DNA of 62,069 bases, taken from Halolactibacillus alkaliphilus (GTDB taxonomy: Bacteria; Bacillota; Bacilli; Bacillales; Amphibacillaceae). Within the stretch, counting starts at the first letter, position 1; every line of letters starts with the position of its first letter. Position numbers and translations under genes: made by a program. The stretch spans positions 1 to 62,069 of the forward strand of contig NZ_FOWN01000016.1 in NCBI RefSeq assembly GCF_900115465.1, read 5' to 3'. Under the pieces are notes generated by a model. The model made no database searches. It was not told the DNA's origin and worked only from the letters and a program-made list of their open reading frames with translations. Of this stretch, positions 6,984-15,245 are shown piece after piece.

Positions 6984-9269
6984 ATGAAAAGTGCGATTAT
7001 TGGTTACCCGCGTATTGGTACAAACCGTGAGTTGAAATTTCAGACCGAGGCTTATTTTAGAAAAGAGAAAACCGAGGAGGAACTAAAACAAGTAGGGAAG
7101 GACTTACGACAAAAACACTGGGAGAAAGAGCGAGACGCAAGGGTCGATTATATCCCGTCAAATGACTTTTCTTTTTACGACCAAGTCCTTGATACTGCGA
7201 TCCTGTTAAATGCGATTCCAAATCGTTACCGTGCACTGAACTTATCACCGCTTGATGTCATGTTTGCGATGGCAAGAGGTCATCAACAAGGGGATAAGGA
7301 TGTCCACGCCTTGCCAATGAAAAAATGGTTTAACACGAACTATCATTATCTCGTACCTGAGTTATCAGACCCTAAAGAGATAAAGCTCGTCGGCACTAAA
7401 CCGTTCGATGAATACAAGGAAGCAAAAGTACTTGGGATTGAAACAAAACCAGTCCTCATTGGCCCGTTTACTTTCTTACAATTGGCGAGTTATCAGGAAG
7501 GATTAAACAAGAACGCATTTGTTCAACCGCTGATAAAAGCTTATCAACAACTGTTGCATCAATTTGATACATTAGGAACAGAATGGATTCAAATCGATGA
7601 ACCCGCATTGGTCTATGATTTAACAGAAGAAGACCAAAAGCTATTTACTCAATTATATGAAGAAATCTTACGTCATAAACAACACGTCAACGTCCAGCTT
7701 CAAACGTACTTCGGTGATGTACGTGATGTGTATCAAACACTGCAAACTTTACCGTTTGACGCGATCGGTCTTGACGTGATTGAAGGTGTCTACAACATAG
7801 AACTCATTAAAACGTATGGTTTCGATCAATCAAAAGTGCTCTTTTTAGGTCTTGTTAATGGGAAGAATATTTGGCGCAACAATTATAAGCGATCACTAGA
7901 CATCATTAACCAAATCAAGCCACACGTCGGTGAAATCGTCTTATCGTCATCATCGTCACTACTTCATGTGCCGTATACAGTGAAAAGCGAGAGACATTTA
8001 TCGGCTGAGTATGTGCGATATTTTAGTTTTGCAGAAGAAAAGATTACGGAATTACATGAATTAAGTCAGTTAGTAGACGTAACGGATGTTGCCGCTGATG
8101 AGTGTTTTATAAATAATCAACAATTATTTGAAAACGCGCGAACAGAAGTTGACCAACATGTAAGAGAACGTGTGGCGCGTTTAACGAGTCAAGATTTTAA
8201 GCGCTCGCCGTCACTGCATGAGCGAAAGAAACGCCAACAAGAACGTCTAAAGTTACCTCTTCTCCCAACAACGACAATCGGGTCGTTTCCGCAAACAGCT
8301 GATGTGAAAGACAATCGACGTGACTTTAAGGCAGGAGAAAAAACAGCCGACGCTTATCACTGCTTTAATAAAGATAAAGTAAAGGCGTGTATCAAATGGC
8401 AAGAAGCGCTAGGACTCGATGTGTTGGTACACGGAGAATATGAACGCAATGATATGGTCGAGTACTTTGGGGAGCAACTGAACGGCTTTATTTTCACTTC
8501 ACATGCGTGGGTACAGTCTTACGGCACGCGTTGTGTGAAACCACCGATTGTATGGGGCGATGTGTCAAGACGTGCACCGATGACTGTCGATTATGCGACG
8601 TATGCCCAAAGTCTTACTAAGCTTCCGGTTAAAGGCATGTTGACCGGCCCAATCACGATTTTTAATTGGTCATTTCCGCGTGAGGACTTACCGGTTAAAG
8701 CGACAGTCGCTCAAATCGCCTTAGCTATTCGTGAGGAAGTATTAGATTTAGAAGAAGCCGGTATCGGTATTATTCAAATCGATGAAGCGGCGTTACGTGA
8801 AAAATTACCGCTAAGACAATCGGATTGGCATACCAATTACTTAGACTGGGCTATCCCGCTCTTTAGATTGACACATGCGAAAGTAAAGCCAGAGACACAA
8901 ATTCATACTCATATGTGCTATAGCGAATTTACAGATATTATTCACGATATAGATGCGATGGATGCAGATGTCATCACCTTTGAGTCTTCGCGTTCGAACT
9001 TAGAGCTACTTCAAACACTTAAAGCCGTTGATTTTAAGATGGCAGTCGGACCAGGTGTGTATGATATCCACTCACCGCGTATCCCGTCAGTACCTGAGCT
9101 AAAAACAACCATCGAATACATTCTGTCTGTTTTGCCGATTGAAAATATTTGGATTAATCCGGATTGCGGTTTAAAAACACGAGGAGAAAAAGAAGTTGAT
9201 CAGAGTCTTAAACATTTAGTAAATGCGATCCAATTTGTAAGAGAGACGATTGTTTATGAAAACGTCTGA
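6984..9269 (+). CDS. metE: Cobalamin-independent methionine synthase
   Basis: A 761-residue 5-methyltetrahydropteroyltriglutamate-homocysteine methyltransferase of full usual length. The N-terminal domain begins IIGYPRIGTNRELKF. The C-terminal catalytic barrel starts near residue 430 (LPTTTIGSFPQT). Zinc and homocysteine binding residues are visible in IHTHMCYSEF and near the end in WINPDCGLKTRG. It makes methionine from homocysteine in the cytosol. Start behind GAGGAGGCG. The next gene, for methylenetetrahydrofolate reductase, overlaps its end by 14 bases, so the two are translationally coupled and supply methyl donor and acceptor reaction together. Confidence 0.98.
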   Translation: MKSAIIGYPRIGTNRELKFQTEAYFRKEKTEEELKQVGKDLRQKHWEKERDARVDYIPSNDFSFYDQVLDTAILLNAIPNRYRALNLSPLDVMFAMARGHQQGDKDVHALPMKKWFNTNYHYLVPELSDPKEIKLVGTKPFDEYKEAKVLGIETKPVLIGPFTFLQLASYQEGLNKNAFVQPLIKAYQQLLHQFDTLGTEWIQIDEPALVYDLTEEDQKLFTQLYEEILRHKQHVNVQLQTYFGDVRDVYQTLQTLPFDAIGLDVIEGVYNIELIKTYGFDQSKVLFLGLVNGKNIWRNNYKRSLDIINQIKPHVGEIVLSSSSSLLHVPYTVKSERHLSAEYVRYFSFAEEKITELHELSQLVDVTDVAADECFINNQQLFENARTEVDQHVRERVARLTSQDFKRSPSLHERKKRQQERLKLPLLPTTTIGSFPQTADVKDNRRDFKAGEKTADAYHCFNKDKVKACIKWQEALGLDVLVHGEYERNDMVEYFGEQLNGFIFTSHAWVQSYGTRCVKPPIVWGDVSRRAPMTVDYATYAQSLTKLPVKGMLTGPITIFNWSFPREDLPVKATVAQIALAIREEVLDLEEAGIGIIQIDEAALREKLPLRQSDWHTNYLDWAIPLFRLTHAKVKPETQIHTHMCYSEFTDIIHDIDAMDADVITFESSRSNLELLQTLKAVDFKMAVGPGVYDIHSPRIPSVPELKTTIEYILSVLPIENIWINPDCGLKTRGEKEVDQSLKHLVNAIQFVRETIVYENV

Positions 9270-10122
9270 ACTATTTCAACGTAAAAAGGTGTTATCTTTT
9301 GAAATTTTTCCGCCTAAACAGACGGAAAATTTAGCGGCTATTTATCAAACGGTCAATGCGTTAAAAGAACTGGCACCAGACTTCATTAGTGTCACCTTCG
9401 GCGCCCTTGGCACAAAGAATAACCAGCGCACATTAGATATTGCCTCAACGGTAAAACACACGTATGGCGTGGAAAGTGTGGCGCACTTACCTTCTAGTCA
9501 ATTCACAAAAAGAGACGTGCAAGACTTGCTCACCCGTTTTAAACAATTAGGGATTGATAATATTCTTGCTTTACGTGGAGATGACATCACAGAGCACAAA
9601 GAGAAAAAAGATTTTCATTATGCGAGTGATCTCATCGAATATATTAAATCAGAAGGTGACTTTAACATCATTGGCGCCTGTTATCCAGAAGGCCATATTG
9701 AATCTGTGTCTATACTTGATGATGTCCGGCATTTAAAAAGAAAGGTTGATAGTGGGTGTGACCAACTGATTTCGCAATTGTTTTTTGATAATGATTACTT
9801 CTATACTTTCAAGGAACGCACCGAACTGGTTGGCATCGATGTACCGATTCAAGCGGGCATTATGCCAGTTGTGAATAAACGCCAAATCGAAAAAATGGTT
9901 AAAATGTGTGGGGTTAACGTACCGAAAAAATTCCTGAAAATGATGGAGCGTTATGAACATCATCCAGAAGCGATGCGTGATGCGGGGATTGCTTATGCGA
10001 TTGATCAGATTGTTGATTTGATTACTCAAGGGGCAGATGGTATTCACCTTTATACGATGAATAACCCCTATATTGCCCATAGAATTTATCAAGCGGTCAA
10101 TCAATTGTTGATCGCATCATAA
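9256..10122 (+). CDS. metF: 5,10-methylenetetrahydrofolate reductase
   Basis: A 288-residue flavoprotein that reduces methylene-THF to methyl-THF, the methyl donor used by MetE. Family marks: FEIFPPK near the N-terminus, ISVTFGALG, NILALRGD near residue 110, and GCDQLISQLFFDNDYF near residue 168. The ATG at 9256 is inside the end of metE, preceded by a weak AAGAGAGACG ribosome site; two codons upstream is only a TTG. Translation is probably coupled to metE. A strong terminator follows, so metE-metF is a complete two-gene operon. Confidence 0.96.
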   Translation: MKTSELFQRKKVLSFEIFPPKQTENLAAIYQTVNALKELAPDFISVTFGALGTKNNQRTLDIASTVKHTYGVESVAHLPSSQFTKRDVQDLLTRFKQLGIDNILALRGDDITEHKEKKDFHYASDLIEYIKSEGDFNIIGACYPEGHIESVSILDDVRHLKRKVDSGCDQLISQLFFDNDYFYTFKERTELVGIDVPIQAGIMPVVNKRQIEKMVKMCGVNVPKKFLKMMERYEHHPEAMRDAGIAYAIDQIVDLITQGADGIHLYTMNNPYIAHRIYQAVNQLLIAS

Positions 10123-10148
10123 AGAGAGGTCTGCCTCTCTTTTTTTTG
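10122..10148 (+). terminator. Terminator of metE-metF
   Basis: AAGAGAGG-TCTG-CCTCTCTT stem-loop followed by an unbroken T run, directly after the metF stop codon. Confidence 0.93.
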
Positions 10149-10391
10149 ATGGAGTAAAAGTTGTATTTAAAATATGGGACTTTTAATTTTATTGATTTTT
10201 GTACGTACCTTTTAATTTATTTATTATTTTAATTTTATTTTAACAATAACTTAATGATAAATCCTTATTTTATAAGCAATTGATTTTAAAAAGTATATGT
10301 CTTTTATAATTTTAACTTGGACTTACAAGTTAATCATGGTATGATTTAATAAGAGAATCATAAGGTCAACTTATAAGAAAAGATGTATTTA

Positions 10392-10405
10392 TGTAAACGT
10401 TATCT
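10392..10405 (+). promoter_or_regulatory. Catabolite-responsive element (cre) before FGGY kinase
   Basis: TGTAAACGTTATCT differs from the CcpA consensus TGWAAACGNTNWCA at one position. It lies about 40 bases ahead of the kinase gene in a 318-base, very AT-rich intergenic stretch that holds no gene. Position fits repression by CcpA when preferred sugars are present. Confidence 0.7.
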
Positions 10406-10440
10406 TTTAAGTCTAAAATGATTAAGTCAATGGAGGGTTT

Positions 10441-12039
10441 ATGATGCATGATATGAAACAAATGATTGAACAAGGCCAAACAGTCTTAGGGATTGAGCTC
10501 GGATCTACGCGTATTAAAGCGGTACTCATTGCGGAGAATAACCAGCCGATTGCCAGTGGGGCATTCGATTGGGAAAATCAATTGGTAGAGGGTTACTGGA
10601 CATATAGTGAACAAGCGATTTGGGAAGGGCTTAAACAAGCGTATCTGAAGTTGAAAGAAGATGTTCAAAATCAGTATGGTGTCACGCTTAAAAAAATTGG
10701 TGCGTTAGGATTCAGTGCGATGATGCACGGCTATATTGCGCTAGATAAAGAAAGTAACTGGTTAGTACCGTTTCGGACGTGGCGAAATAATCGTCAAGAA
10801 GAAGCAGCCAGCTCGTTAACGGAAGCGTTTAACTATCAAATTCCACAGCGCTGGACGATTGCGCATTTATATCAAGCAATCTTAAACGGGGAATCACACG
10901 TGAAAGATATTCATACGTTAACGACGTTAGCGGGTTATGTGCATGAGAAGTTAACCGGTGAAAAGATTTTAGGTGTTGGTGAGGCGTCAGGTGTTTTCCC
11001 AATCGATTTAGAAACAAAGTCATACCAACAAAAAATGGTGGATACATTTGAAAAGCTTGCGAGCGATAGAGGTGTAGTGATCGATTTACGCGCGATTTTA
11101 CCTGAAGTAAAAGTGGCAGGTGAATCAGCAGGGGGGTTAACAGAAGCTGGTTGTTTATTACTTGATCCATCGGGTGACTTGAAAAGCGGCTCATTACTTT
11201 GTCCACCAGAAGGTGATGCTGGTACGGGCATGGTTGCGACAAACAGTGTCAAGGTGAGAACAGGTAACGTCTCAGCAGGTACGTCTGTCTTTGCGATGGT
11301 CGTGTTGGAAAAAGAATTATCAAAAGTCTATACTGAAATTGATTTAGTCACCACACCAACCGGAAATCTCGTGGCGATGGCCCACTCAAATAACTGTACG
11401 TCTGACTTAAATGCTTGGGTCAACTTGTTTAAAGAATTCCAAGAAACAATGGGGATGCCTGTTGATATGGATGCTTTATATCAAACGCTATATGAGACAG
11501 CGCTGTTAGGTGAAAAAGACGGTGGTGGTCTACTGAGTTACGGCTACTTATCGGGTGAACATATGACGCACTTTGAAGAAGGAAGACCACTCTTTGTCCG
11601 AGGCACCGACGCTAAGTTTAACTTAAGTAACTTTATGCGTACCCACCTCTATTCAGCACTTGGGGCAATGAAGATTGGCATGGACCTCTTACTAAAAGAG
11701 GAACAAGTCGCGCTTGATGAGATGCTTGGTCATGGTGGTTTATTTAAAACAAAAGGCGTTGGCCAGTCCATTATGGCGGCGGCTTTAAATACGCCTGTAT
11801 CCGTGATGGAAACAGCCGGTGAAGGTGGGGCTTGGGGGATTGCGGTACTTGCATCCTTTATGCTTCAAAAAAGCGAAGAGCAAACGTTGGGTAACTTCCT
11901 TAATACACACGTCTTTAATAAAGCAGAAGCAGATACGATTTATCCAGATCGAGACGATGTTTTAGGATTTGAACAGTTTATGACGCGTTATAAACAGGGG
12001 TTACCAATTGAACGAGCAGCTGTTGATCATCTCAAATAA
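10441..12039 (+). CDS. FGGY-family pentulose kinase (xylulo-/ribulokinase-like)
   Basis: A 532-residue sugar kinase. The N-terminal ATPase domain has [15 protein letters not shown] (phosphate 1 motif, residues 16-30) and [12 protein letters not shown]. The FGGY C-terminal half includes [12 protein letters not shown] and the adenosine-binding [15 protein letters not shown] near residue 460. The long form with [15 protein letters not shown] belongs to the branch found with L-arabinose or xylulose genes in Bacillota. It would phosphorylate a ketopentose for the pentose phosphate route. Two ATGs lie close together (10441 and 10444); the second has better spacing to GGAGGG. No isomerase or transporter is adjacent, so it is a lone kinase under probable CcpA control. 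Exact substrate not certain. Confidence 0.85.
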   Translation: MMHDMKQMIEQGQTVLGIELGSTRIKAVLIAENNQPIASGAFDWENQLVEGYWTYSEQAIWEGLKQAYLKLKEDVQNQYGVTLKKIGALGFSAMMHGYIALDKESNWLVPFRTWRNNRQEEAASSLTEAFNYQIPQRWTIAHLYQAILNGESHVKDIHTLTTLAGYVHEKLTGEKILGVGEASGVFPIDLETKSYQQKMVDTFEKLASDRGVVIDLRAILPEVKVAGESAGGLTEAGCLLLDPSGDLKSGSLLCPPEGDAGTGMVATNSVKVRTGNVSAGTSVFAMVVLEKELSKVYTEIDLVTTPTGNLVAMAHSNNCTSDLNAWVNLFKEFQETMGMPVDMDALYQTLYETALLGEKDGGGLLSYGYLSGEHMTHFEEGRPLFVRGTDAKFNLSNFMRTHLYSALGAMKIGMDLLLKEEQVALDEMLGHGGLFKTKGVGQSIMAAALNTPVSVMETAGEGGAWGIAVLASFMLQKSEEQTLGNFLNTHVFNKAEADTIYPDRDDVLGFEQFMTRYKQGLPIERAAVDHLK

Positions 12040-12050
12040 TACTCTTTTCT

Positions 12051-12091
12051 TAGGCAGGTCAGCCGTCAAAGGTGATCTGTCTTTTTTTTTC
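12051..12091 (+). terminator. Terminator of the FGGY kinase gene
   Basis: AGGCAGGTCA pairs with TGATCTGTCT around an 11-base loop, followed by a run of nine T. Confidence 0.88.
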
Positions 12092-12164
12092 GCTTGAAGT
12101 TAAGCACAGCTTACCTTATGGGCGCATACGTTAGAGGTAGCAAGAGAAAAAGAGGAGGTCTTTT

Positions 12165-12566
12165 ATGTACCCGTTTAATCGCTTACCCCGACAAAATAGC
12201 GTCCCTTATGTGACGAATATTGACACGCTCACCCAACAGAACAATGCTTACCGGAGAGTAATCTGGACAGGAGATGAGTTACAGCTCGTCGTTATGAGCA
12301 TTCCGCCAATGGGTGACATTCCGTTAGAAAGACATGATGCAGAAGATCAGTTTATTCGAGTGGAACAGGGCCAGGCTTGGGCAATCGTTGGTCCAAATGA
12401 GCAACAGCTAAATCAGCAATGGATCCTAGAAGAAGATGACGTTTTACTGATCCCGAAGGGATATGCGCATTACATTAAGAATTTAAATAACGCCCCGCTT
12501 AAGCTCTATACCCTTTATGCTCCACCACACCATCCACCGCATGTAATCGAACAACTGCCATCGTGA
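12165..12566 (+). CDS. Cupin-domain protein
   Basis: A 133-residue single-cupin protein. Motif 1 is seen around residues 59-75 (RHDAEDQFIRVEQGQAW) and motif 2 around residues 94-110 (DVLLIPKGYAHYIKNLN). Metal ligands would be His59, Glu64 (less sure) and His104. It resembles small stress- or sugar-related cupins in Bacillota in which the fold binds a divalent metal; no substrate can be assigned. The C-terminal HHPPHVIEQL adds histidines that may join metal binding. Start behind AGAGGAGG. Alone on its transcript, bordered by the GH2 remnant. Confidence 0.85.
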   Translation: MYPFNRLPRQNSVPYVTNIDTLTQQNNAYRRVIWTGDELQLVVMSIPPMGDIPLERHDAEDQFIRVEQGQAWAIVGPNEQQLNQQWILEEDDVLLIPKGYAHYIKNLNNAPLKLYTLYAPPHHPPHVIEQLPS

Positions 12567-12690
12567 GTTACTGAGCGCAACGAGGCCTTGGTCTGGTTGC
12601 GTTTTTAACGTCATTAAAACATGGTGTTTTTACTCTACTTTGTTTGGTTTTTGATATGAACGTTTTCTGATAGAGTAAAGGTGATAACGT

Positions 12691-13113
12691 ATGACAATGA
12701 ACCCGACAATATTATTCAATCGCGATTGGTTGTTTCAAAAAAAACCATTACATACCACAAAAGTCACATAAGAAAATTTTGAACCAGTAGAAATTCCGTA
12801 CGATTGGCTGATTTATAACAGTCAATCCTTATTAGTGATCTATGGTCACTCACTGGTGGATAAAAATACGATTCACGTGCGCTTTTATGATGGCACGACA
12901 GAAAACAATCAGTTAATCGAATTTACTGAGACAGGTACGCTAACTGAAAAAGTTTTTGAACTAGATCGAGTGTATGGTAAACAATCAGTGACTTTTATTT
13001 TTGTTCCTGGTTCGCACTTTGATTTTGCTTCATTTAAATTCACAACAAAACAGTATCCATATCAAAAAGTCACGTGTAGTCAGAGTGGTAAAGCGAGTTG
13101 GGTAAGTGAATAA
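12691..13113 (+). pseudogene. Internally deleted GH2-type glycosidase remnant
   Basis: One frame runs from ATG 12691 to the stop at 13113, with an in-frame TAA at 12769-12771 (codon 27). The first 47 codons read like the opening of GH2 beta-galactosidases (ILFNRDWLFQKKPLH, then FEPVEIPYDWLIYNSQSL). From about codon 48 the text changes to a jelly-roll, CBM6-like end (NTIHVRFYDGTTENN, then VTFIFVPGSHFDFASFKF). The natural reading is a large glycosidase that lost its whole catalytic middle in frame and then gained a stop codon. The 92-residue tail could still be translated from a GTG at 12835, but it has no ribosome site. GH2 assignment is moderate. Confidence 0.6.
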
Positions 13114-13182
13114 CTTTAGAGGTAAGCGCGTAAAGACCCGTACAGATTTTTACGTGCTTTTTGATGGGAAAAGATGAGTGGA

Positions 13183-13269
13183 ATTGAACTACCCCACCTA
13201 ACATTCTTACGAATGTTTGAGGAAGGGGATTCCGTAAGGACACCCTAAAGGGGACCCATGCTCCTTCAA
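13183..13269 (-). ncRNA. TnpB element right end / possible omega-RNA remnant
   Basis: Just after the broken tnpB stop on the minus strand lie GC-rich paired blocks (GGGTCCCC, GGGTGTCC, GGAATCCCC) and the perfect hairpin AACATTC-GTAA-GAATGTT (13201-13218), ending TTAGGTGGGG. In IS605-type elements the RNA guide scaffold overlaps this position. Position and structure fit, but expression or function cannot be judged, and no intact TnpB is present in the window to use it. Confidence 0.4.
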
Positions 13270-13634
13270 CTAAGCATAGGTTTTTCTACTTTCCAACCGC
13301 CGCAAACCTATTTTCTCAACCTCTGTTAAAGCCTCTTGAGGAAATAGTGTGTCCAAGGAACACAACTTGCTTTGGTCAAATCGTTCTGTATAATCATTTA
13401 ATCCGTAACGTTGCTTTAACCGTTGATGGATGGAAACGGGACTTTTCTCTCTCAATCCCCTAAGCTCACGGCCCTCCGCTTGATAGCGAAAATGTTTAGC
13501 TTGATTAAACACCCAGAGGGTGTGATCCATGGACATAACAAAATCAGGGTGGATATTATGCTTATATAAGGAATTTGAAAAAAATGACCTTCATGCTCAT
13601 GATACCCACCCTCTCTTTGTTTTGTGTCGATCAT
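13270..13634 (-). pseudogene. tnpB: tnpB (IS605 OrfB family) with central deletion and frameshift
   Basis: The minus strand reads from MIDTKQREGGYHEHEGH, through a run of seven T near 13585 where one base appears lost, into SLYKHNIHPDFVMSMDH and LKQRYGLNDY. It then jumps directly to the C-terminal end TERFDQSKLCSLDT and LRRLESRKTYA. Comparison with the copy at 60271-61540 shows that about 300 residues between LNDY and TERF are missing, including every RuvC catalytic residue. No active endonuclease can be made. The right-end structure is still present downstream (13183-13269). Confidence 0.75.
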
Positions 13635-13699
13635 TGTTAACGTTTTAATTGCACCGTGTGGAATATACGTTTGCCACTTCGAAAATATTCAAAACAAGC

Positions 13700-13742
13700 G
13701 ATTCATCACCCACCTAGTGCTAACGCACTTGAGGAAGCTGTC
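13700..13742 (-). repeat. Second IS605-like end with hairpin
   Basis: On the minus strand TTCCTCAA, a hairpin around GTGCGTTAGCAC, and TAGGTGGG repeat the layout of the element end at 13190-13222 (TTCCTCAA, hairpin, TTAGGTGGGG), in the same orientation. It marks another element end or a relic one. The rest of 13640-13854 holds no gene that I can see. Confidence 0.45.
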
Positions 13743-13854
13743 TTCTCGCTCTAAAACGATAAAATAAGATTGACGGACATTCAAATGTGTATTAGAATGT
13801 AATTAATCAAATGATTGTTTGAATGTTGATGTTATCAGTAAGAGGGTGAAAAGT

Positions 13855-14028
13855 ATGATACATATTGGCTTATCAAGCTTTGGTGACCACCCACAGCTTT
13901 ATTTACCAGAAACAAAACCAGGTGAACGACTCGCTGATTATGCGAGTCATTACTTACTCGTTGAAATAGATAATACCTTCTATACGGGTTGCCAGCTAAG
14001 AGAACACGTTACTTTAGTGACGTGGTGA
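13855..14028 (+). pseudogene. DUF72 (YunF/YecE-like) N-terminal fragment
   Basis: From ATG 13855, behind AAGAGGGTGAAAAGT, the frame reads MIHIGLSSFGDHPQLYLPE then LADYASHYLLVEIDNTFYT and stops at residue 57. The opening IGLSSFGDH and the VEIDNTFY segment are the signature of DUF72 proteins, which are normally about 250-290 residues with a TIM-barrel fold. Everything after the second strand is gone, so this is a truncated remnant. The function of the family is unknown. It lies in the decayed zone between the tnpB relic and the metal exporter. Confidence 0.65.
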
Positions 14029-14164
14029 ATTAGCATCTCGGGCGACCCGCATGGTATTCGGTTAGTTGGTTATCGACATGGTCTTTAACGATATGTTTTG
14101 ATACATTGCCTAAAACTGATATATATTCAGGTTAAAGTGTTATGAAAAGAAAGGAAGAGGAGTT

Positions 14165-15055
14165 ATGGGACATCAACACCATCATCACAATCATGGTCAC
14201 GAGACAGGTAATATTAAAATCGCGTTTTTCCTCAATCTCAGTTTTACGATTATTGAAATCATCGGAGGATTAATGACAAACAGTATGGCCATTTTAGCCG
14301 ACGCCCTGCATGACTTAGGAGATTCTCTATCTTTAGGCATCGCGTGGTTTCTGGAAAAAGTATCAGGCAAAAAACCAGATGATACGTTTACATTTGGCTA
14401 TGCACGCTTTTCTTTGTTAGCGGCTTTTATTAATAGTATGGTATTGATTATCGGGTCAACAATTATTTTATACCATGTCATACCAAGACTCTTAAATCCT
14501 GAACCCGTTGAAGCAAGTGGCATGTTAGTGTTATCACTTCTAGGTATTTTTATCAATGGTTTGGCGGTATTACGGCTTAAAAAAGGGCATTCAATGAATG
14601 AAAAAGTTGTCACCTGGCACTTAATGGAGGATGTTTTAGGGTGGATTGTTGTCTTGGTAGCGAGTATCGTATTAATGTTTGTTGACTGGCCTATTATTGA
14701 TCCGCTATTGTCACTCGGTTTGACGTTTTATATTTTATATAATGTCGTCGGTAACTTAAAGGAAATCGTCGGGATTTTCTTGCAAAAAACACCGTCAGGT
14801 GTATCAAAAAGCGAGCTTAAACAGGCGCTTGAGAAAGAACTCAACGTCCATACACATCATCTGCACCTTTGGTCACTAGACGGTGAGAAAACGATGCTAT
14901 CGCTGCATTTAGAAGTAAACGACGACTTAGCAACGGATGAATTAATTGAAGAAAAAAGGCGGGTAAGAACATGGCTCAATGATCATGAAATTGATCACGT
15001 TACAATAGAGTTAGAGTTTGAAAAAGAGTGTTGTGAAGCAAGTGATTGTGAGTAA
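14165..15055 (+). CDS. CDF family divalent cation exporter (CzcD/ZitB-like)
   Basis: A 296-residue cation diffusion facilitator. A His-rich cytosolic N-terminus (GHQHHHHNHGH) is followed by six transmembrane segments from about residue 18 to 205. The metal-site motif LADALHDLGD lies in TM2 (residues 54-63), and HLMEDVLGWIVV in TM5 carries the second pair. The C-terminal cytosolic domain (from about residue 210) has THHLHLWSLDG and HLEVNDD, typical for the dimerising metal-sensing fold. It ends CCEASDCE, a cysteine-bearing tail. It exports Zn2+ or similar ions in exchange for protons. Start behind AGAGGAG. Single gene with its own terminator. Confidence 0.93.
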   Translation: MGHQHHHHNHGHETGNIKIAFFLNLSFTIIEIIGGLMTNSMAILADALHDLGDSLSLGIAWFLEKVSGKKPDDTFTFGYARFSLLAAFINSMVLIIGSTIILYHVIPRLLNPEPVEASGMLVLSLLGIFINGLAVLRLKKGHSMNEKVVTWHLMEDVLGWIVVLVASIVLMFVDWPIIDPLLSLGLTFYILYNVVGNLKEIVGIFLQKTPSGVSKSELKQALEKELNVHTHHLHLWSLDGEKTMLSLHLEVNDDLATDELIEEKRRVRTWLNDHEIDHVTIELEFEKECCEASDCE

Positions 15056-15060
15056 GACTG

Positions 15061-15092
15061 AAGGCACTTAGTGAACCTAAGTGTCTTTTTGT
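15061..15092 (+). terminator. Terminator of the CDF exporter gene
   Basis: AGGCACTTAG pairs with CTAAGTGTCT, followed by TTTT. Confidence 0.85.
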
Positions 15093-15136
15093 TAAGAGTA
15101 TGTAAACTTCTTGTATTTATTATGGGGATTGATTAG

Positions 15137-15158
15137 TATATAAGTATACACTTATATA
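15137..15158 (+). promoter_or_regulatory. Perfect 9-4-9 palindrome upstream of CoA-disulfide reductase gene
   Basis: TATATAAGT-ATAC-ACTTATATA is a perfect dyad about 90 bases before the start codon. Size and AT-rich symmetry suit an ArsR/SmtB- or similar winged-helix dimer operator. No regulator gene is adjacent, so the binding protein is unknown. Confidence 0.5.
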
Positions 15159-15245
15159 AGGTTAATTGAGTAATAAGTAGGGAAAGGTAACAGTGTGAAA
15201 AGAAAGATGTTTAATAATTGAAATATAATTGAGGAGGCAGACAAG

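Noticed and set aside
9733-10104. Long minus-strand frame inside metF
   Set aside because: Antisense shadow of a well-conserved gene; its composition reflects codon use of the plus strand.
12835-13113. Stand-alone 92-residue protein starting GTG 12835
   Set aside because: No ribosome site, and the frame continues upstream into a GH2-like N-terminus; it is better read as part of a deleted gene.
13855-14028. Novel 57-residue small protein
   Set aside because: The sequence is the recognisable N-terminus of DUF72, so truncation is the better explanation.
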